From assembly GCF_024294805.1 (NCBI RefSeq), contig NZ_JANCLU010000019.1:39944-103943 (forward strand): a DNA stretch of 64,000 bases, given 5' to 3'. This document shows, one piece after another, positions 45,678-53,501 of this stretch. Numbering within the stretch: the first letter of the stretch is position 1; the number at the start of each line of letters is the position of its first letter. The translations under genes and the position numbers were made by a program. The notes under the pieces were generated by a model that did not search any database, was not told the origin of the DNA, and worked only from the letters and a program-made list of their open reading frames with translations. This stretch comes from Alsobacter ponti. Lineage in GTDB: Bacteria > Pseudomonadota > Alphaproteobacteria > Rhizobiales > Beijerinckiaceae.

Positions 45678-46070
45678 ATGGCCCATGCCCATTCGTTGAA
45701 ACGCATCCTGCTGAACCTGGCCCGCTCCAAGCAGCACCCGGACGGGTCGGCCCGGCACGGTTACGACCTCGTCGCGCCGCTCGACGCGGAGGGGCGTCTC
45801 GATCCGTCGGCCTGGCACGACGCCAAGGCGCTCTGCCGCGTGCGTCGTTTCTGGGCGGGCGAGCCCGACATGATGGGCCACCTCGTCCACCGCGCCGGCG
45901 GGGCTGGCGGGGCGACCTGGCTGTTCGACTACGACGCCACCCAGTCCGACGACGACGAAGCCGGCTACCGCCTCGCCCAGCACGTCTTCCGTCCCGGGGA
46001 ATACGTCTCCGTCCGCGACGACGAAGGCGAGATGCACACCTTCAAGGTGGTCACCGTCACCGCCGCCTGA
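45678..46070 (+). CDS. Conserved hypothetical protein (130 aa)
   Basis: Start MAHAHSLKRILLNLARSK with GGAG seven bases before the ATG. No membrane segment or signal peptide. The sequence has DLVAPLDAEGRLDPSAWH, CRVRRFWAGEPDMMGHLVH, WLFDYDATQSDDDEAGYRL and FRPGEYVSVRDDEGEMHTFKVV, a pattern I associate with a widespread short Rhizobiales protein without known function. The acidic DDDEAGYR turn and the beta-like C-terminus suggest a compact fold. It is single-gene, followed by a repeat-rich stretch. Confidence 0.78.
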   Translation: MAHAHSLKRILLNLARSKQHPDGSARHGYDLVAPLDAEGRLDPSAWHDAKALCRVRRFWAGEPDMMGHLVHRAGGAGGATWLFDYDATQSDDDEAGYRLAQHVFRPGEYVSVRDDEGEMHTFKVVTVTAA

Positions 46071-46183
46071 TCGCGCCGAGGCGGCGGGCTCCGCCCGCCC
46101 CACGTCGCCGTTTCCGGTGCAGCGAAGCGCATCGGGCGGGCTCCCGGCGGCCCGTCCCCGGAATGCCGGAGCCTTGGCGCATA

Positions 46184-46392
46184 GGGCGGACTGGCGTCCG
46201 CCCGTCCCCGGAATGCCGTAGCCTTGGCGGAGGCATGTCCGGGGGCCAGCGCATGGATGTTGCCGCGCAGCGGCGCTTCATAGGCCCTTTCATCGGGACG
46301 CGCTGACGCGCGACATATTTCGCTAGGCCCCGGACACGGTTCCGCTGGCGCTTCACCGTTCCGGGGACGAGGGGGCGGACTGGCGTCCGCCC
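46184..46392 (+). repeat. Direct repeat copy 1 (about 209 bp: A-B-C-A modules)
   Basis: Copy 1 of a long direct repeat. It begins with the palindrome, then a CGTCCCCGGAATGCCG segment, then the C module containing CCAGCGCATGGATGTTGCCG and GACGCGCTGACGCGCGACAT, and ends with another palindrome. Matches copy 2 (46502-46709) closely, with a few substitutions and one length change. Confidence 0.8.
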
Positions 46393-46501
46393 GGTGGGCT
46401 TTCGGTGCAACGTTCCAGGGACGGCCGAGCCTGTAGGCCCGCAGCCCCAAAGGGCGGACGCCAGTCCGCCCGTCCCCGGAATTCCGGAGCCTTGGCGCAC
46501 A

Positions 46502-46709
46502 GGGCGGACGCCAGTCCGCCCGTCCCCGGAATGCCGGAGCCTTGGCGGAGGCATATCCGGGGGCCAGCGCATGGATGATGCCGCGAAGCGGCGCTTCATC
46601 AGCCTTTTTCATCAAGACGCGCTGACGCGCGACATATTGCGCTGGGCCCCGGACACGGTTCCGCTGGCGCTTCACCGTTCCGGGGACGGGGGCGGACTGG
46701 CGTCCGCCC
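46502..46709 (+). repeat. Direct repeat copy 2 (about 208 bp)
   Basis: Second copy of the same A-B-C-A unit, 318 bp downstream of copy 1. The first palindrome has the loop GCCA instead of TGGC, so module A can be inverted independently of the rest. The C module has CATGGATGATGCCGCGAAGC and the same GACGCGCTGACGCGCGACAT block. Confidence 0.8.
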
Positions 46710-46811
46710 TGTGCGCTGCGGGGCTCCGGGAACGGGCGGACTTGCGTCCGCCCTTTGAGGCGCGATGTTTGCCGGCGGCAAGGCTTAGACGCGAATTGAC
46801 GAGTCGACCGT

Positions 46812-46976
46812 CTACCGCCGCAGCTCCAGCTTCGCCGTGGCGGGCGGGGGAGAGGCGCTGGCGGTCGGCGGTTCGGCCGGGGCGCGCAGCACCATGTTCT
46901 GTCCGAGGATGATGGCGCACACGCTCAGCGTCAGCCCGAGCAAAAACGCCGCCGTGCCGCGCAGGAGCGCGCTCAT
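46812..46976 (-). CDS. Small single-pass membrane protein (54 aa)
   Basis: A short protein starting MSALLRGTAAFLLGLTLSV and continuing through a hydrophobic helix to ILGQNMVLRAPAEPP, then a Pro/Ala/Ser tail ending KLELRR. GGGAGG lies six bases before the ATG, a strong site. The helix (about residues 8-26) suggests an inner-membrane anchor with a short tail. The frame is open further upstream, but those codons lack a site. No family recognised. It lies between the repeat region and a divergent dehydrogenase gene. Resembles the 89-residue protein at 39137-39406 in layout. Confidence 0.6.
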   Translation of the reverse strand: MSALLRGTAAFLLGLTLSVCAIILGQNMVLRAPAEPPTASASPPPATAKLELRR

Positions 46977-47319
46977 GCGAGCCTCCCGCCGACGGTCGGA
47001 TCTGCGTGAAAGAGGGCGTCGTTCACCATGCGGGTACGCTGAACACAACTCGGCTGGGTACGACATCGAAAAGACGATGCCCGCCATCGAACAATCATAG
47101 GACTTAGCGAAGGCTTAACGGAGGCGGGGCAGGGGGACAATCCGGGGCGGCGTGGCATTTGCGCCGCGCCTGCCGCCCCCGCGCTCCGGGCCGGCGGAGG
47201 CGGCCGGCGGGGAACGCATGGCTTGACACACCGCAACGTGGCGGCGGCCGAACCGCTGCAACATCGCCCCGATCGCGCGGCATCATCGAACTTCGTCGCG
47301 CCAACAAGGAGTGTTCGCC
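46977..47319. promoter_or_regulatory. 343-bp divergent intergenic region
   Basis: Lies between the divergent starts of the 54-residue gene and the Zn-dehydrogenase. TTGACA at 47223-47228 is a -35 candidate for the rightward gene; the -10 is not clear. No palindrome, hairpin or small gene with an RBS was found. An 87-codon minus-strand frame was rejected (Arg/Pro-rich shadow-like). Confidence 0.35.
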
Positions 47320-48393
47320 ATGGCCCGGATGAAAGCCGCCATTTTCGTGGAGCCCGGCCGGATCGTCCTGGACGAGAAGCCGGTCCCGGACATCGGACCC
47401 AACGACGCGCTGGTCCGCATCACCACCACCACCATCTGCGGCACCGACGTCCATATCCTCAAGGGCGAGTACCCGGTCGAGAGGGGACTGACCATCGGCC
47501 ACGAGCCCGTCGGGGTCATCGAGAAGCTCGGCTCCGCCGTCACCGGCTACCGCGAAGGCCAGCGCGTCATCGCCGGGGCGATCACGCCCAGCGGCCATTC
47601 CTATGCCTGCCTGTGCGGCTGCCACTCGCAGGACGGGGCGGGGACGCGACACGGCTTCAAGGCGATGGGCGGCTGGCGCTTCGGCAACACGATCGACGGC
47701 TGCCAGGCCGAGTTCGTCAGGGTGCCCGACGCCATGGTCAACCTGAGCCCCATTCCGGACGGACTGACCGACGAGCAGGTGCTGATGTGCCCCGACATCA
47801 TGTCGACGGGCTTCTCGGGCGCGGAGAGCGGCCGCATCCGCATCGGCGACACGGTCGTGGTGTTCGCGCTCGGGCCCATCGGCCTGTGCGCGGTGGCGGG
47901 CGCGAAGCTGATGGGGGCCACCACCATCATCGGCGTCGACACCGTGCCGAAGCGGCTGGAGACGGCGCGCCGGCTCGGCTGCGACCACGTCATCGACTTC
48001 AAGGCGGTCGACCCGGTGGAGGAGGTGATGCGGCTCACCGACGGGCGCGGCGTCGACGTCGCCATCGAGGCGCTCGGCACGCAGCAGACCTTCGAATCGG
48101 CGCTGCGCAGCCTGCGGCCGGGCGGCACGCTCTCCAGCCTGGGCGTGTATTCGACGGACCTGACGATCCCGCTCTCCGCCTTCTCGGCGGGGCTGGGCGA
48201 CAACACCATCGTCACCACGCTGTGCCCTGGCGGCAAGGAGCGCATGCGCCGGCTGATGGAGGTCGTCGCCTCGGGGCGCGCCGACCTCGGGGCGCTCGTC
48301 ACCCACCGCTACAAACTGGACGACATCGAGGCCGCCTACGACCTCTTCTCGCACCAGCGCGACGGCGTGCTCAAGGTCGCCATCACGCCCTGA
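47320..48393 (+). CDS. Zinc-dependent alcohol dehydrogenase (MDR family)
   Basis: A 357-residue medium-chain dehydrogenase/reductase. Catalytic zinc ligands appear in TICGTDVHILKG (Cys) and TIGHEPVGVIEKLG (His-Glu). The Rossmann motif is ALGPIGLCAVAGAKLMGA, and IIGVDTVPKR has an acidic residue at the end of the second strand, suggesting NAD. The structural-zinc loop is poor: only YACLCGCHSQ is seen, so that zinc may be lost. The C-terminus (VTHRYKLDDIEAAYDLFSHQRDGVLKV) is like bacterial secondary alcohol dehydrogenases. ATG 47320 fits the AAGGAG spacing; GTG 47311 is too close to it. The substrate is unknown. Convergent with the next gene. Confidence 0.87.
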   Translation: MARMKAAIFVEPGRIVLDEKPVPDIGPNDALVRITTTTICGTDVHILKGEYPVERGLTIGHEPVGVIEKLGSAVTGYREGQRVIAGAITPSGHSYACLCGCHSQDGAGTRHGFKAMGGWRFGNTIDGCQAEFVRVPDAMVNLSPIPDGLTDEQVLMCPDIMSTGFSGAESGRIRIGDTVVVFALGPIGLCAVAGAKLMGATTIIGVDTVPKRLETARRLGCDHVIDFKAVDPVEEVMRLTDGRGVDVAIEALGTQQTFESALRSLRPGGTLSSLGVYSTDLTIPLSAFSAGLGDNTIVTTLCPGGKERMRRLMEVVASGRADLGALVTHRYKLDDIEAAYDLFSHQRDGVLKVAITP

Positions 48394-48409
48394 TCGCGTC
48401 GTCTCGGGC

Positions 48410-49357
48410 TCAGTCCCCGATCTCCCTCGCCGCCCGCGCCTTGTGGGCGGCGAGGGCCATCAGGCGGCGGTCGCGCCACGCCTGGCGCTCGCGCAACTGC
48501 TCCGCCGGCAGGCGCTCCCGGCGCTCGCGCTCGATGACGTCGAGCACGTCGCCGCTCCAGTCGGCGCGCCATTGCACGGTCGGGAAGATGCTCGAGTAGA
48601 TCGACTCGTAGCGCTCCACGTAGTCGCGCACGCCGCCCGGCGCGTTGAGGTCGATGGTCTCGAACGGTCCCATGAACGACCAGCGCAGGGCCAATCCATC
48701 ACTGATCCCGGCGTCGACGTCCTCGACGCTGGCATAGCCCTCCGCCACGAGGCGGAACGCCTCCTCCAGCAGCGCGCCCTGCAGCCGGTTCATGACGAAG
48801 CCGTCCAGCTCGCGTTTCATGACGATGGGCCGGTGGCCGGCGGCGCGCAGGAAGTCGGCCGTGCGCGTTACAGCGGCGGGGTCGGTCCAAGGCGCGGGCA
48901 CGACCTCGGCGGCCGGGATGAGGTAGGGCGGGTTGATCGGGTGGGCGACGAGGCAGCGGCCCCGCCCGGCCAGTCCCTCGGTGAAGCGCGACGGCAGGAT
49001 GGCCGAGGTCGAGCTCGCCAGCACGGCCTCCGGCGCGGCGAGGCGGTCGAGTTCGGCGAAGACGGCCTGCTTCAGCTCGACCCGCTCCGGCGTGTTCTCC
49101 TGCACATGGACCGCGCCCTCCACCGCCTCGGGCAGCGTGGCGACGGGGCGCATCCGCGCGCGGATCTCGGCCGGCGTCGCGCCGCCGAGCAGATCGTGCG
49201 CGGCGAGGTCCGGCAGCAGGTCCTCGATATAGGCGAGCGCGGCGTCGGCGGCCCCCGGCGCGGCGTCCCACAGCGCCGCCTCGTGCCCCGCTCGCGCGAA
49301 ACTGATGGCCCAGGCGCGTCCGATGAACCCCGACCCGACAATGGCGACCTTGGCCAT
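48410..49357 (-). CDS. 3-hydroxyacyl-CoA dehydrogenase family protein (L-gulonate / carnitine dehydrogenase-like)
   Basis: A 315-residue NAD-dependent dehydrogenase of the HAD/lambda-crystallin group. The N-terminal Rossmann fold starts VAIVGSGFIGRAWAISFARAG (quoted in part); the active-site region has the SSTSAILPS, AHPINPPYLIP block with the catalytic His, and the C-terminal helical domain has LDGFVMNRLQGALLEEAFRLV. Enzymes with this length and HPINPPYLIP motif oxidise L-gulonate, L-carnitine or 3-hydroxyacyl substrates; I cannot decide which. GGGAGGGAG precedes the ATG. It is a single gene, convergent with the alcohol dehydrogenase. Confidence 0.88.
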   Translation of the reverse strand: MAKVAIVGSGFIGRAWAISFARAGHEAALWDAAPGAADAALAYIEDLLPDLAAHDLLGGATPAEIRARMRPVATLPEAVEGAVHVQENTPERVELKQAVFAELDRLAAPEAVLASSTSAILPSRFTEGLAGRGRCLVAHPINPPYLIPAAEVVPAPWTDPAAVTRTADFLRAAGHRPIVMKRELDGFVMNRLQGALLEEAFRLVAEGYASVEDVDAGISDGLALRWSFMGPFETIDLNAPGGVRDYVERYESIYSSIFPTVQWRADWSGDVLDVIERERRERLPAEQLRERQAWRDRRLMALAAHKARAAREIGD

Positions 49358-49610
49358 GCGTTCTCCCTCCCTGCATCGGGCCGCCGGTTCGCGCCCCGTT
49401 TCATCCATGGTGGCCCGGATCGGGGAGGAAGCGAAGCGTTTCGACGCGGCGGAACGCGGAAGGGGTTTGCGCGTTGCGGTGACGTGCGAGTCCACACCGC
49501 GACGGGACCGCTCTCAGGCCACCATGACCTCCGACGCACCGCCGCCCCGTGGGCGGCCGCGCGCTCTTGGACCGCTCCGCGGAAGGGCGGCCCCAAGCCG
49601 GAGACGTCCC

Positions 49611-49808
49611 ATGTTCGAACAAGCGGTTATGGCCAGCGACGCGATGCGCCACACGCGGCTCGGCTCGCTGATCCCGGCGCTGCGCGGCTGCCGCGGCTGC
49701 GGCACGCAGCGCATGGTGATGTCGCCCCAGGCGGTCCACTGCTCGGGCTGCGGCGCGGAGCTCGCGATCCTGCCGCGTCCGACCCCGCGCGCCGAGGCGG
49801 CCCGCTGA
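49611..49808 (+). CDS. Zinc-ribbon microprotein (65 aa)
   Basis: A small protein starting MFEQAVMASDAMRHTRLGSL with two Cys pairs, CRGCGTQ (CxxC) and HCSGCGAEL (CxxC), spaced about 18 residues apart, a typical one-zinc ribbon. GGAG lies seven bases before the ATG; a second ATG six codons later is possible. No signal peptide or membrane segment. It may bind nucleic acid or protein, but the function is unknown. It sits alone between two leftward genes and ends one base before the stop of the convergent LLM oxidoreductase. Confidence 0.62.
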   Translation: MFEQAVMASDAMRHTRLGSLIPALRGCRGCGTQRMVMSPQAVHCSGCGAELAILPRPTPRAEAAR

Positions 49809-50795
49809 TCACAGGCCCTTCGCGACCTCGTCGAGGAGGGCGTAGGAGCGAACGCGCGCGCCGTGGTCGTAGATGGCCGCGGCGATCATCACCTCGTCGA
49901 CGCCCGTCTCCGCGATGAAGCGGGCGAGCCCGTCGCGCACGGTCTGCGGCGCTCCGACGAAGGAGCGCGCCAGCATCCGCCCCACCTGCATCTTCTCCAT
50001 CGGCGTCCAGAACGCCTCGATGTCGTCGATGGGCGGCGGCAGCGTTCCGCGCGTGCCGCGCACCATGTGGACGGCTCGCTGCTGGGCCGAGGTGAACAGC
50101 CGCCGCGCCTCGGCGTCGGTGTCCGCGACGATGGCGTTGACGCAGGCGATGGCGTAGGGGGCTTGGGCCTGCTCCGAGGGCTGGAAGCGCTCGCGATAGA
50201 CCTGCAGCGCCGGCAGCAGCGCGTCCGGCGCGAAGTGCGACGCGAAGGCGTAGGGCAGGCCCAGCATGGCGGCGAGCTGCGACCCGAACAGGCTCGAGCC
50301 GAGGATCCACAGCGGCACGTTGGAGCCTTCCCCGGGCACCGCCCGCACCGCCTGCTGCGGATCGGCCGGTCCCAGCAGCGCCTGCAACTCCAGGACATCG
50401 TTGGGGAAATTGTCGGCTTCCTCGGGCGCGACGCGCAGCGCGCGCAGGGTCCGCTGATCGGTGCCGGGGGCGCGGCCGAGGCCGAGGTCGATGCGGCCCG
50501 GAAACAGCGCCTCCAGCGTGCCGAACTGCTCGGCGATGACGAGGGGCGCGTGGTTGGGCAGCATGACGCCGCCGGACCCGACGCGGATGCGGCGCGTCGC
50601 GGCGGCGACCTGGCCGACGACGACGGCTGTCGCCGCGCTGGCGATCCCCGCCATGTTGTGGTGCTCCGCCAGCCAGTAGCGGACATAGCCCATGCCGTCG
50701 ACGTGGCGGGCGAGGTCGATGGTGTTGCGCAGCGCGTCGCCGGGGGTCGCGCCCTGGGGCACCGGGGCGAGGTCGAGCACGGACAGCGCGGTCAT
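49809..50795 (-). CDS. LLM class flavin-dependent oxidoreductase
   Basis: A 328-residue luciferase-like monooxygenase homologue using FMN or F420-type flavin. Family features are [21 protein letters not shown] at the start, [42 protein letters not shown], and [19 protein letters not shown], all typical of the MsnO8-type group. AGGAGA precedes the ATG at MTALSVLDL. The upstream antisense frame is Arg-rich and not part of the protein. The substrate is unknown. It lies 64 bases upstream of the DUF1810 gene's stop on the same strand. Confidence 0.93.
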   Translation of the reverse strand: MTALSVLDLAPVPQGATPGDALRNTIDLARHVDGMGYVRYWLAEHHNMAGIASAATAVVVGQVAAATRRIRVGSGGVMLPNHAPLVIAEQFGTLEALFPGRIDLGLGRAPGTDQRTLRALRVAPEEADNFPNDVLELQALLGPADPQQAVRAVPGEGSNVPLWILGSSLFGSQLAAMLGLPYAFASHFAPDALLPALQVYRERFQPSEQAQAPYAIACVNAIVADTDAEARRLFTSAQQRAVHMVRGTRGTLPPPIDDIEAFWTPMEKMQVGRMLARSFVGAPQTVRDGLARFIAETGVDEVMIAAAIYDHGARVRSYALLDEVAKGL

Positions 50796-50859
50796 GGGCG
50801 GGTCTCCTGGGAAGCCAGGATGTAGAGCGGCGGGGCTCCTGCCGCAATGCCCGGGCCGC

Positions 50860-51303
50860 CTACCCGGCGGCCCGCGCGGCGGCCAGGAGGTCCAGCGTGC
50901 GGCCGTCCGCCGCGCCGCCGTAGAACGTCTCGAGCCCTTGCTGGAAGAGCCCTTTCTCCTCGCCCTCGGCGGCCTCACGGAAGAGGGTGAGGCAGGAGCG
51001 CAGCTTCATGTCGTCGGGGCGACCGAGGATGTCGGTGGCGCTGCTTGGGGCGTGGGCGAGGACGAGTTGCACGGAGTGCCGCAGCCGCTCGCCCAGCACC
51101 GCGTGGGCGAGGTAGGCGCGCGCCTCGGCGAGGTCGGCGATGCCGTAGAACTGGGCGAAGTCGCTCGCCCCGAGCCCGCGCAGCTGGGGGAAGATGAACC
51201 ACATCCAGTGGGTCTGCTTGCGGCCGGCCGCCAATTCCTGGTTCACCCGGCCGATCACGGGGTCCTGGGCCTGCACGAAGCGGGAGAGGTCGGCGGGCCG
51301 CAT
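50860..51303 (-). CDS. DUF1810 family protein
   Basis: A 147-residue soluble protein of the DUF1810 (calpastatin-like) family. Core blocks are [39 protein letters not shown], and [23 protein letters not shown], all typical. GGAGG lies six bases before the ATG. Function is unknown. It lies between the LLM gene and an Lrp/AsnC regulator, all leftward, with 100-base gaps; a common operon is possible but not indicated by overlap. Confidence 0.9.
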   Translation of the reverse strand: MRPADLSRFVQAQDPVIGRVNQELAAGRKQTHWMWFIFPQLRGLGASDFAQFYGIADLAEARAYLAHAVLGERLRHSVQLVLAHAPSSATDILGRPDDMKLRSCLTLFREAAEGEEKGLFQQGLETFYGGAADGRTLDLLAAARAAG

Positions 51304-51403
51304 GGGAGCCTCCGGAACCGTTGACGCGGGCGCGAGCCTAGACCCTCCCGACGCCGCGCGCGAGCGCGACCGTGGCCCCAGGCGACGGTTTGTTTCGCGG
51401 CGT

Positions 51404-51823
51404 TCAGCGGAAGGTGGAGAGGTGGATGCTCGTCTCGGTGGCGTGGATGCCCTTGATCAACCGAATGCGCTCCAGCACGGCCGAGAGCTCCGCCATCGAG
51501 GCGGCCCGCAGCTCGGCCAGCAGGTCCCAGCGGCCGTTGGTGTCGTGCAGCGCCTCGACGCCCGGTTCGCCGAGCAGGCGACGCACCACGGCGCGCGACT
51601 GGTTGCCCTCGATCTGGATGCTCATCCAGGCGCGGATCACGTTGGGCTCGGCCTCGGGGCCGACGAGGGCCTGGTAGCCGCGGATGACGTGGTCCTTCTC
51701 CAGCTTGCGCATGCGGTTGGTGACGGTCCCGCGCGACACGCCGAGCGTGGCGGCGAGCTCGGCGACGCTGGCGCGGGCGTTGTGGCGCAGCAGCGCGATG
51801 AGTCGGGCGTCGGTGTCGTCCAT
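51404..51823 (-). CDS. Lrp/AsnC family transcriptional regulator
   Basis: A 139-residue regulator: N-terminal helix-turn-helix (MDDTDARLIALLRHNARAS, ELAATLGVSRGTVTNRMRKLE) and a C-terminal RAM ligand-binding domain with the typical YQALVGPEAEPNVIRAWMSI and GRWDLLAELRAASMAEL (the latter corresponds to the G-xx-D-xxxx region). GGGAG precedes the ATG. It is divergent from an ornithine cyclodeaminase gene, with an inverted repeat between them, so it likely senses arginine, ornithine or a derived amino acid. The ligand is inferred from context only. Confidence 0.92.
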   Translation of the reverse strand: MDDTDARLIALLRHNARASVAELAATLGVSRGTVTNRMRKLEKDHVIRGYQALVGPEAEPNVIRAWMSIQIEGNQSRAVVRRLLGEPGVEALHDTNGRWDLLAELRAASMAELSAVLERIRLIKGIHATETSIHLSTFR

Positions 51824-51846
51824 GGGCGGCTCCCGTTGCCGATCCG

Positions 51847-51861
51847 GCAATTCTCCATTGC
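51847..51861. promoter_or_regulatory. Candidate Lrp/AsnC operator
   Basis: Perfect inverted repeat GCAAT-TCTCC-ATTGC, 24 bases upstream of the regulator's start and in the shared gap with ornithine cyclodeaminase. The size and location fit an Lrp-type operator for autoregulation and control of the divergent gene. It was found by eye, and no consensus comparison was possible. Confidence 0.45.
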
Positions 51862-51975
51862 AGAATGACAGAAAATGCCCGGATTCGCGAGACTTCTGCC
51901 GATTTTCACTGACGCCGTTCCCCGCCATGCTTCGCCCATCGCCAGCATCCATTGCCAGCAGGAGAGGACGACGAC

Positions 51976-53031
51976 ATGCGCCACCCCCGGGACACGATGT
52001 TTCTCAGCACCGCCGACGTGATCGCCATCGTCCGGCGGCTCGGCGTCGCCGCGTGTCTCGACCGCATGGCGCGGCGCATCGAGGCGGATTTCCGCCGCTG
52101 GCCGGAGTTCACCAAGCAGGCCCGCGTGGGGCATCACAGCGACACGGGCGTCATCGAGCTGATGCCGATCTCCGACGCGCGCGCCTATTCCTTCAAGTAC
52201 GTCAACGGCCACCCCGGCAACCCGCGCCACGGGCTGCCGACGGTGATGGCCTTCGGCGTGCTCGCCGACATGGAGACCGGCCAGCCGGTGCTGCTCAGCG
52301 AGCTGACGCTGACCACGGCGCTGCGCACGGCCGCCACCTCGGCCATGGCGGCGCGATTCCTCGCCCGGCCCGACAGCCGCACCATGGCGCTGATCGGCAA
52401 CGGCGCGCAGAGCGAGTTCCAGGCGCTGGCCTTCCACCACCTTCTTGGCGTCGATCGGCTGCGGCTGTTCGACACCGAGCCGCAGGCCACCGCCAAGCTC
52501 GTGCGCAACCTCGCAAACGTGCCGGGGATGACCCTCGAGGTCTGCTCCAGCGTCGCCGAGGCCGTGCGCGGGGCCGACATCGTGACGACGGTGACGGCCG
52601 ACAAGGCCAACGCCACGGTGGTGACGCCGGACATGATCGCGCCCGGCATGCACCTCAACGCGGTGGGCGGCGACTGCCCCGGCAAGACGGAGCTGCACGC
52701 CGACGTGCTGCGCGCCGGGCCGGTGTTCGTCGAGTTCGAGCCGCAGTCGCGCATCGAGGGCGAGATCCAGCAGATGCCGGAGAGCTTCGCCTGCACCGAA
52801 TTGTGGCGCGTCATCCTCGGCGAGGCGGAAGGGCGGCGCGATCCCGCGCAGGTGACGATCTTCGACTCGGTCGGCTTCGCGCTGGAGGATTTCTCGGCGC
52901 TGCACGTGATGCAGGACGCGGCGCGTGAACTCGGCCTCGGCCGCAAGCTGGACCTCATCGCCCGCTCCGACGACCCGCGCGACCTGTTCGGGCTGATCGG
53001 CGGCGCGACGTCCTCGCGCGCCGCCGCGTAG
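51976..53031 (+). CDS. Ornithine cyclodeaminase family protein
   Basis: A 351-residue member of the OCD/mu-crystallin family, with a two-domain NAD-binding fold. OCD converts ornithine to proline and ammonia with bound NAD; the family also includes other imine-forming enzymes. The dinucleotide motif is MALIGNGAQSEFQALAFHH (quoted in part). IELMPISDARAYSFKYVNGHPGNP and TVMAFGVLADMETGQPVLLSELTLT are typical of ornithine cyclodeaminase proper. The chosen ATG follows GGAGAGGACGACGAC. It is divergent from the Lrp/AsnC gene, which supports a role in arginine/ornithine breakdown. No arginase gene is nearby. Confidence 0.88.
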   Translation: MRHPRDTMFLSTADVIAIVRRLGVAACLDRMARRIEADFRRWPEFTKQARVGHHSDTGVIELMPISDARAYSFKYVNGHPGNPRHGLPTVMAFGVLADMETGQPVLLSELTLTTALRTAATSAMAARFLARPDSRTMALIGNGAQSEFQALAFHHLLGVDRLRLFDTEPQATAKLVRNLANVPGMTLEVCSSVAEAVRGADIVTTVTADKANATVVTPDMIAPGMHLNAVGGDCPGKTELHADVLRAGPVFVEFEPQSRIEGEIQQMPESFACTELWRVILGEAEGRRDPAQVTIFDSVGFALEDFSALHVMQDAARELGLGRKLDLIARSDDPRDLFGLIGGATSSRAAA

Positions 53032-53114
53032 CGAAGGTCACGGTCCGCTCCGGCGCGTGGAACGTCACGCCGCGCGCGGGGTTTCCACTTCCGAACCAAC
53101 AGAGGGAGTGGACC

Positions 53115-53468
53115 ATGGACCAGAACAGGATCGAGGGCGCCGCGCGAGAGGGCGCGGGCGTCGTGCGGCAGGCGGCCGGCAGCATCATGGGCGACACCGG
53201 CGCCGAGATCGGCGGGCGCATCGACGAACTGGCCGGCCAGGCGCAGCGCGCCGTGGGCCGCGCCATGGACGACGTGCGCGACACCGCCTCCTACTACGCC
53301 GACCACGCCAACGAGTACGTGGGCGAGTACATGGGCGACTATGTGGACGGGGCGCGCCAGCACCTCGACACGGCGACGGGCACGGTGTCCGAGTATGTGC
53401 GCGCCAACCCGCTCCTGGCGATCGGCGCGGCCTTCGCCATCGGCGTCTTCCTCGGCTCCCGCCGGTAA
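53115..53468 (+). CDS. DUF883/YqjD-like membrane-anchored protein
   Basis: A 117-residue protein: amphipathic helical, Gly/Ala/Asp-rich body (MDQNRIEGAAREGAGVVRQA, then repeated helical segments with tyrosines ASYYADHANEYVGEYMGD), and a C-terminal membrane anchor NPLLAIGAAFAIGVFLGSRR that matches the DUF883/ElaB/YqjD end block. In E. coli such proteins tether ribosomes to the membrane in stationary phase. GGGAG lies before the ATG. It is monocistronic, with a strong terminator nine bases after the stop. The function here is inferred from the family. Confidence 0.84.
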   Translation: MDQNRIEGAAREGAGVVRQAAGSIMGDTGAEIGGRIDELAGQAQRAVGRAMDDVRDTASYYADHANEYVGEYMGDYVDGARQHLDTATGTVSEYVRANPLLAIGAAFAIGVFLGSRR

Positions 53469-53476
53469 GCCGACCG

Positions 53477-53501
53477 GCCCGCGGGCGCGCAGCCCGCGGG
53501 C
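53477..53501 (+). terminator. Intrinsic terminator after the DUF883 gene
   Basis: Perfect 10-bp stem GCCCGCGGGC / GCCCGCGGGC with loop GCGCA, followed by TTATCT. It lies directly after the stop codon. A short T-tract makes it a fair Rho-independent terminator. Confidence 0.7.

Larger units (their letters stand above)
46071..46811. repeat. Mosaic intergenic repeat region (741 bp, no gene)
   Basis: A gene-free stretch made of repeated modules. Module A is the 20-bp palindrome GGGCGGACTGGCGTCCGCCC (8-bp stem, 4-nt loop) at 46184, 46373, 46452, 46502, 46690 and a variant at 46734; two copies have the loop inverted. Module B, starting CGTCCCCGGAATGCCGGAGC, occurs at about 46151, 46201, 46470 and 46519. 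Module C (about 140 bp) occurs twice. All open frames across it read as repeat-encoded Arg/Gly/Pro peptides and are considered spurious. Related segments occur at 53.6, 56.2 and 63.9 kb. Confidence 0.85.

Noticed and set aside
46057-46675. Several 130-240 codon frames in the repeat block
   Set aside because: Their peptides repeat GRTGVRP / RADASPP-like units that merely translate the palindromic DNA repeats; no RBS or family.
46071-46811. CRISPR array
   Set aside because: Repeats are modular and unevenly spaced, without regular unique spacers and without cas genes nearby.
46973-47236. 87-codon minus-strand frame
   Set aside because: Arg/Pro/Cys-rich, no RBS, crosses a divergent promoter region.
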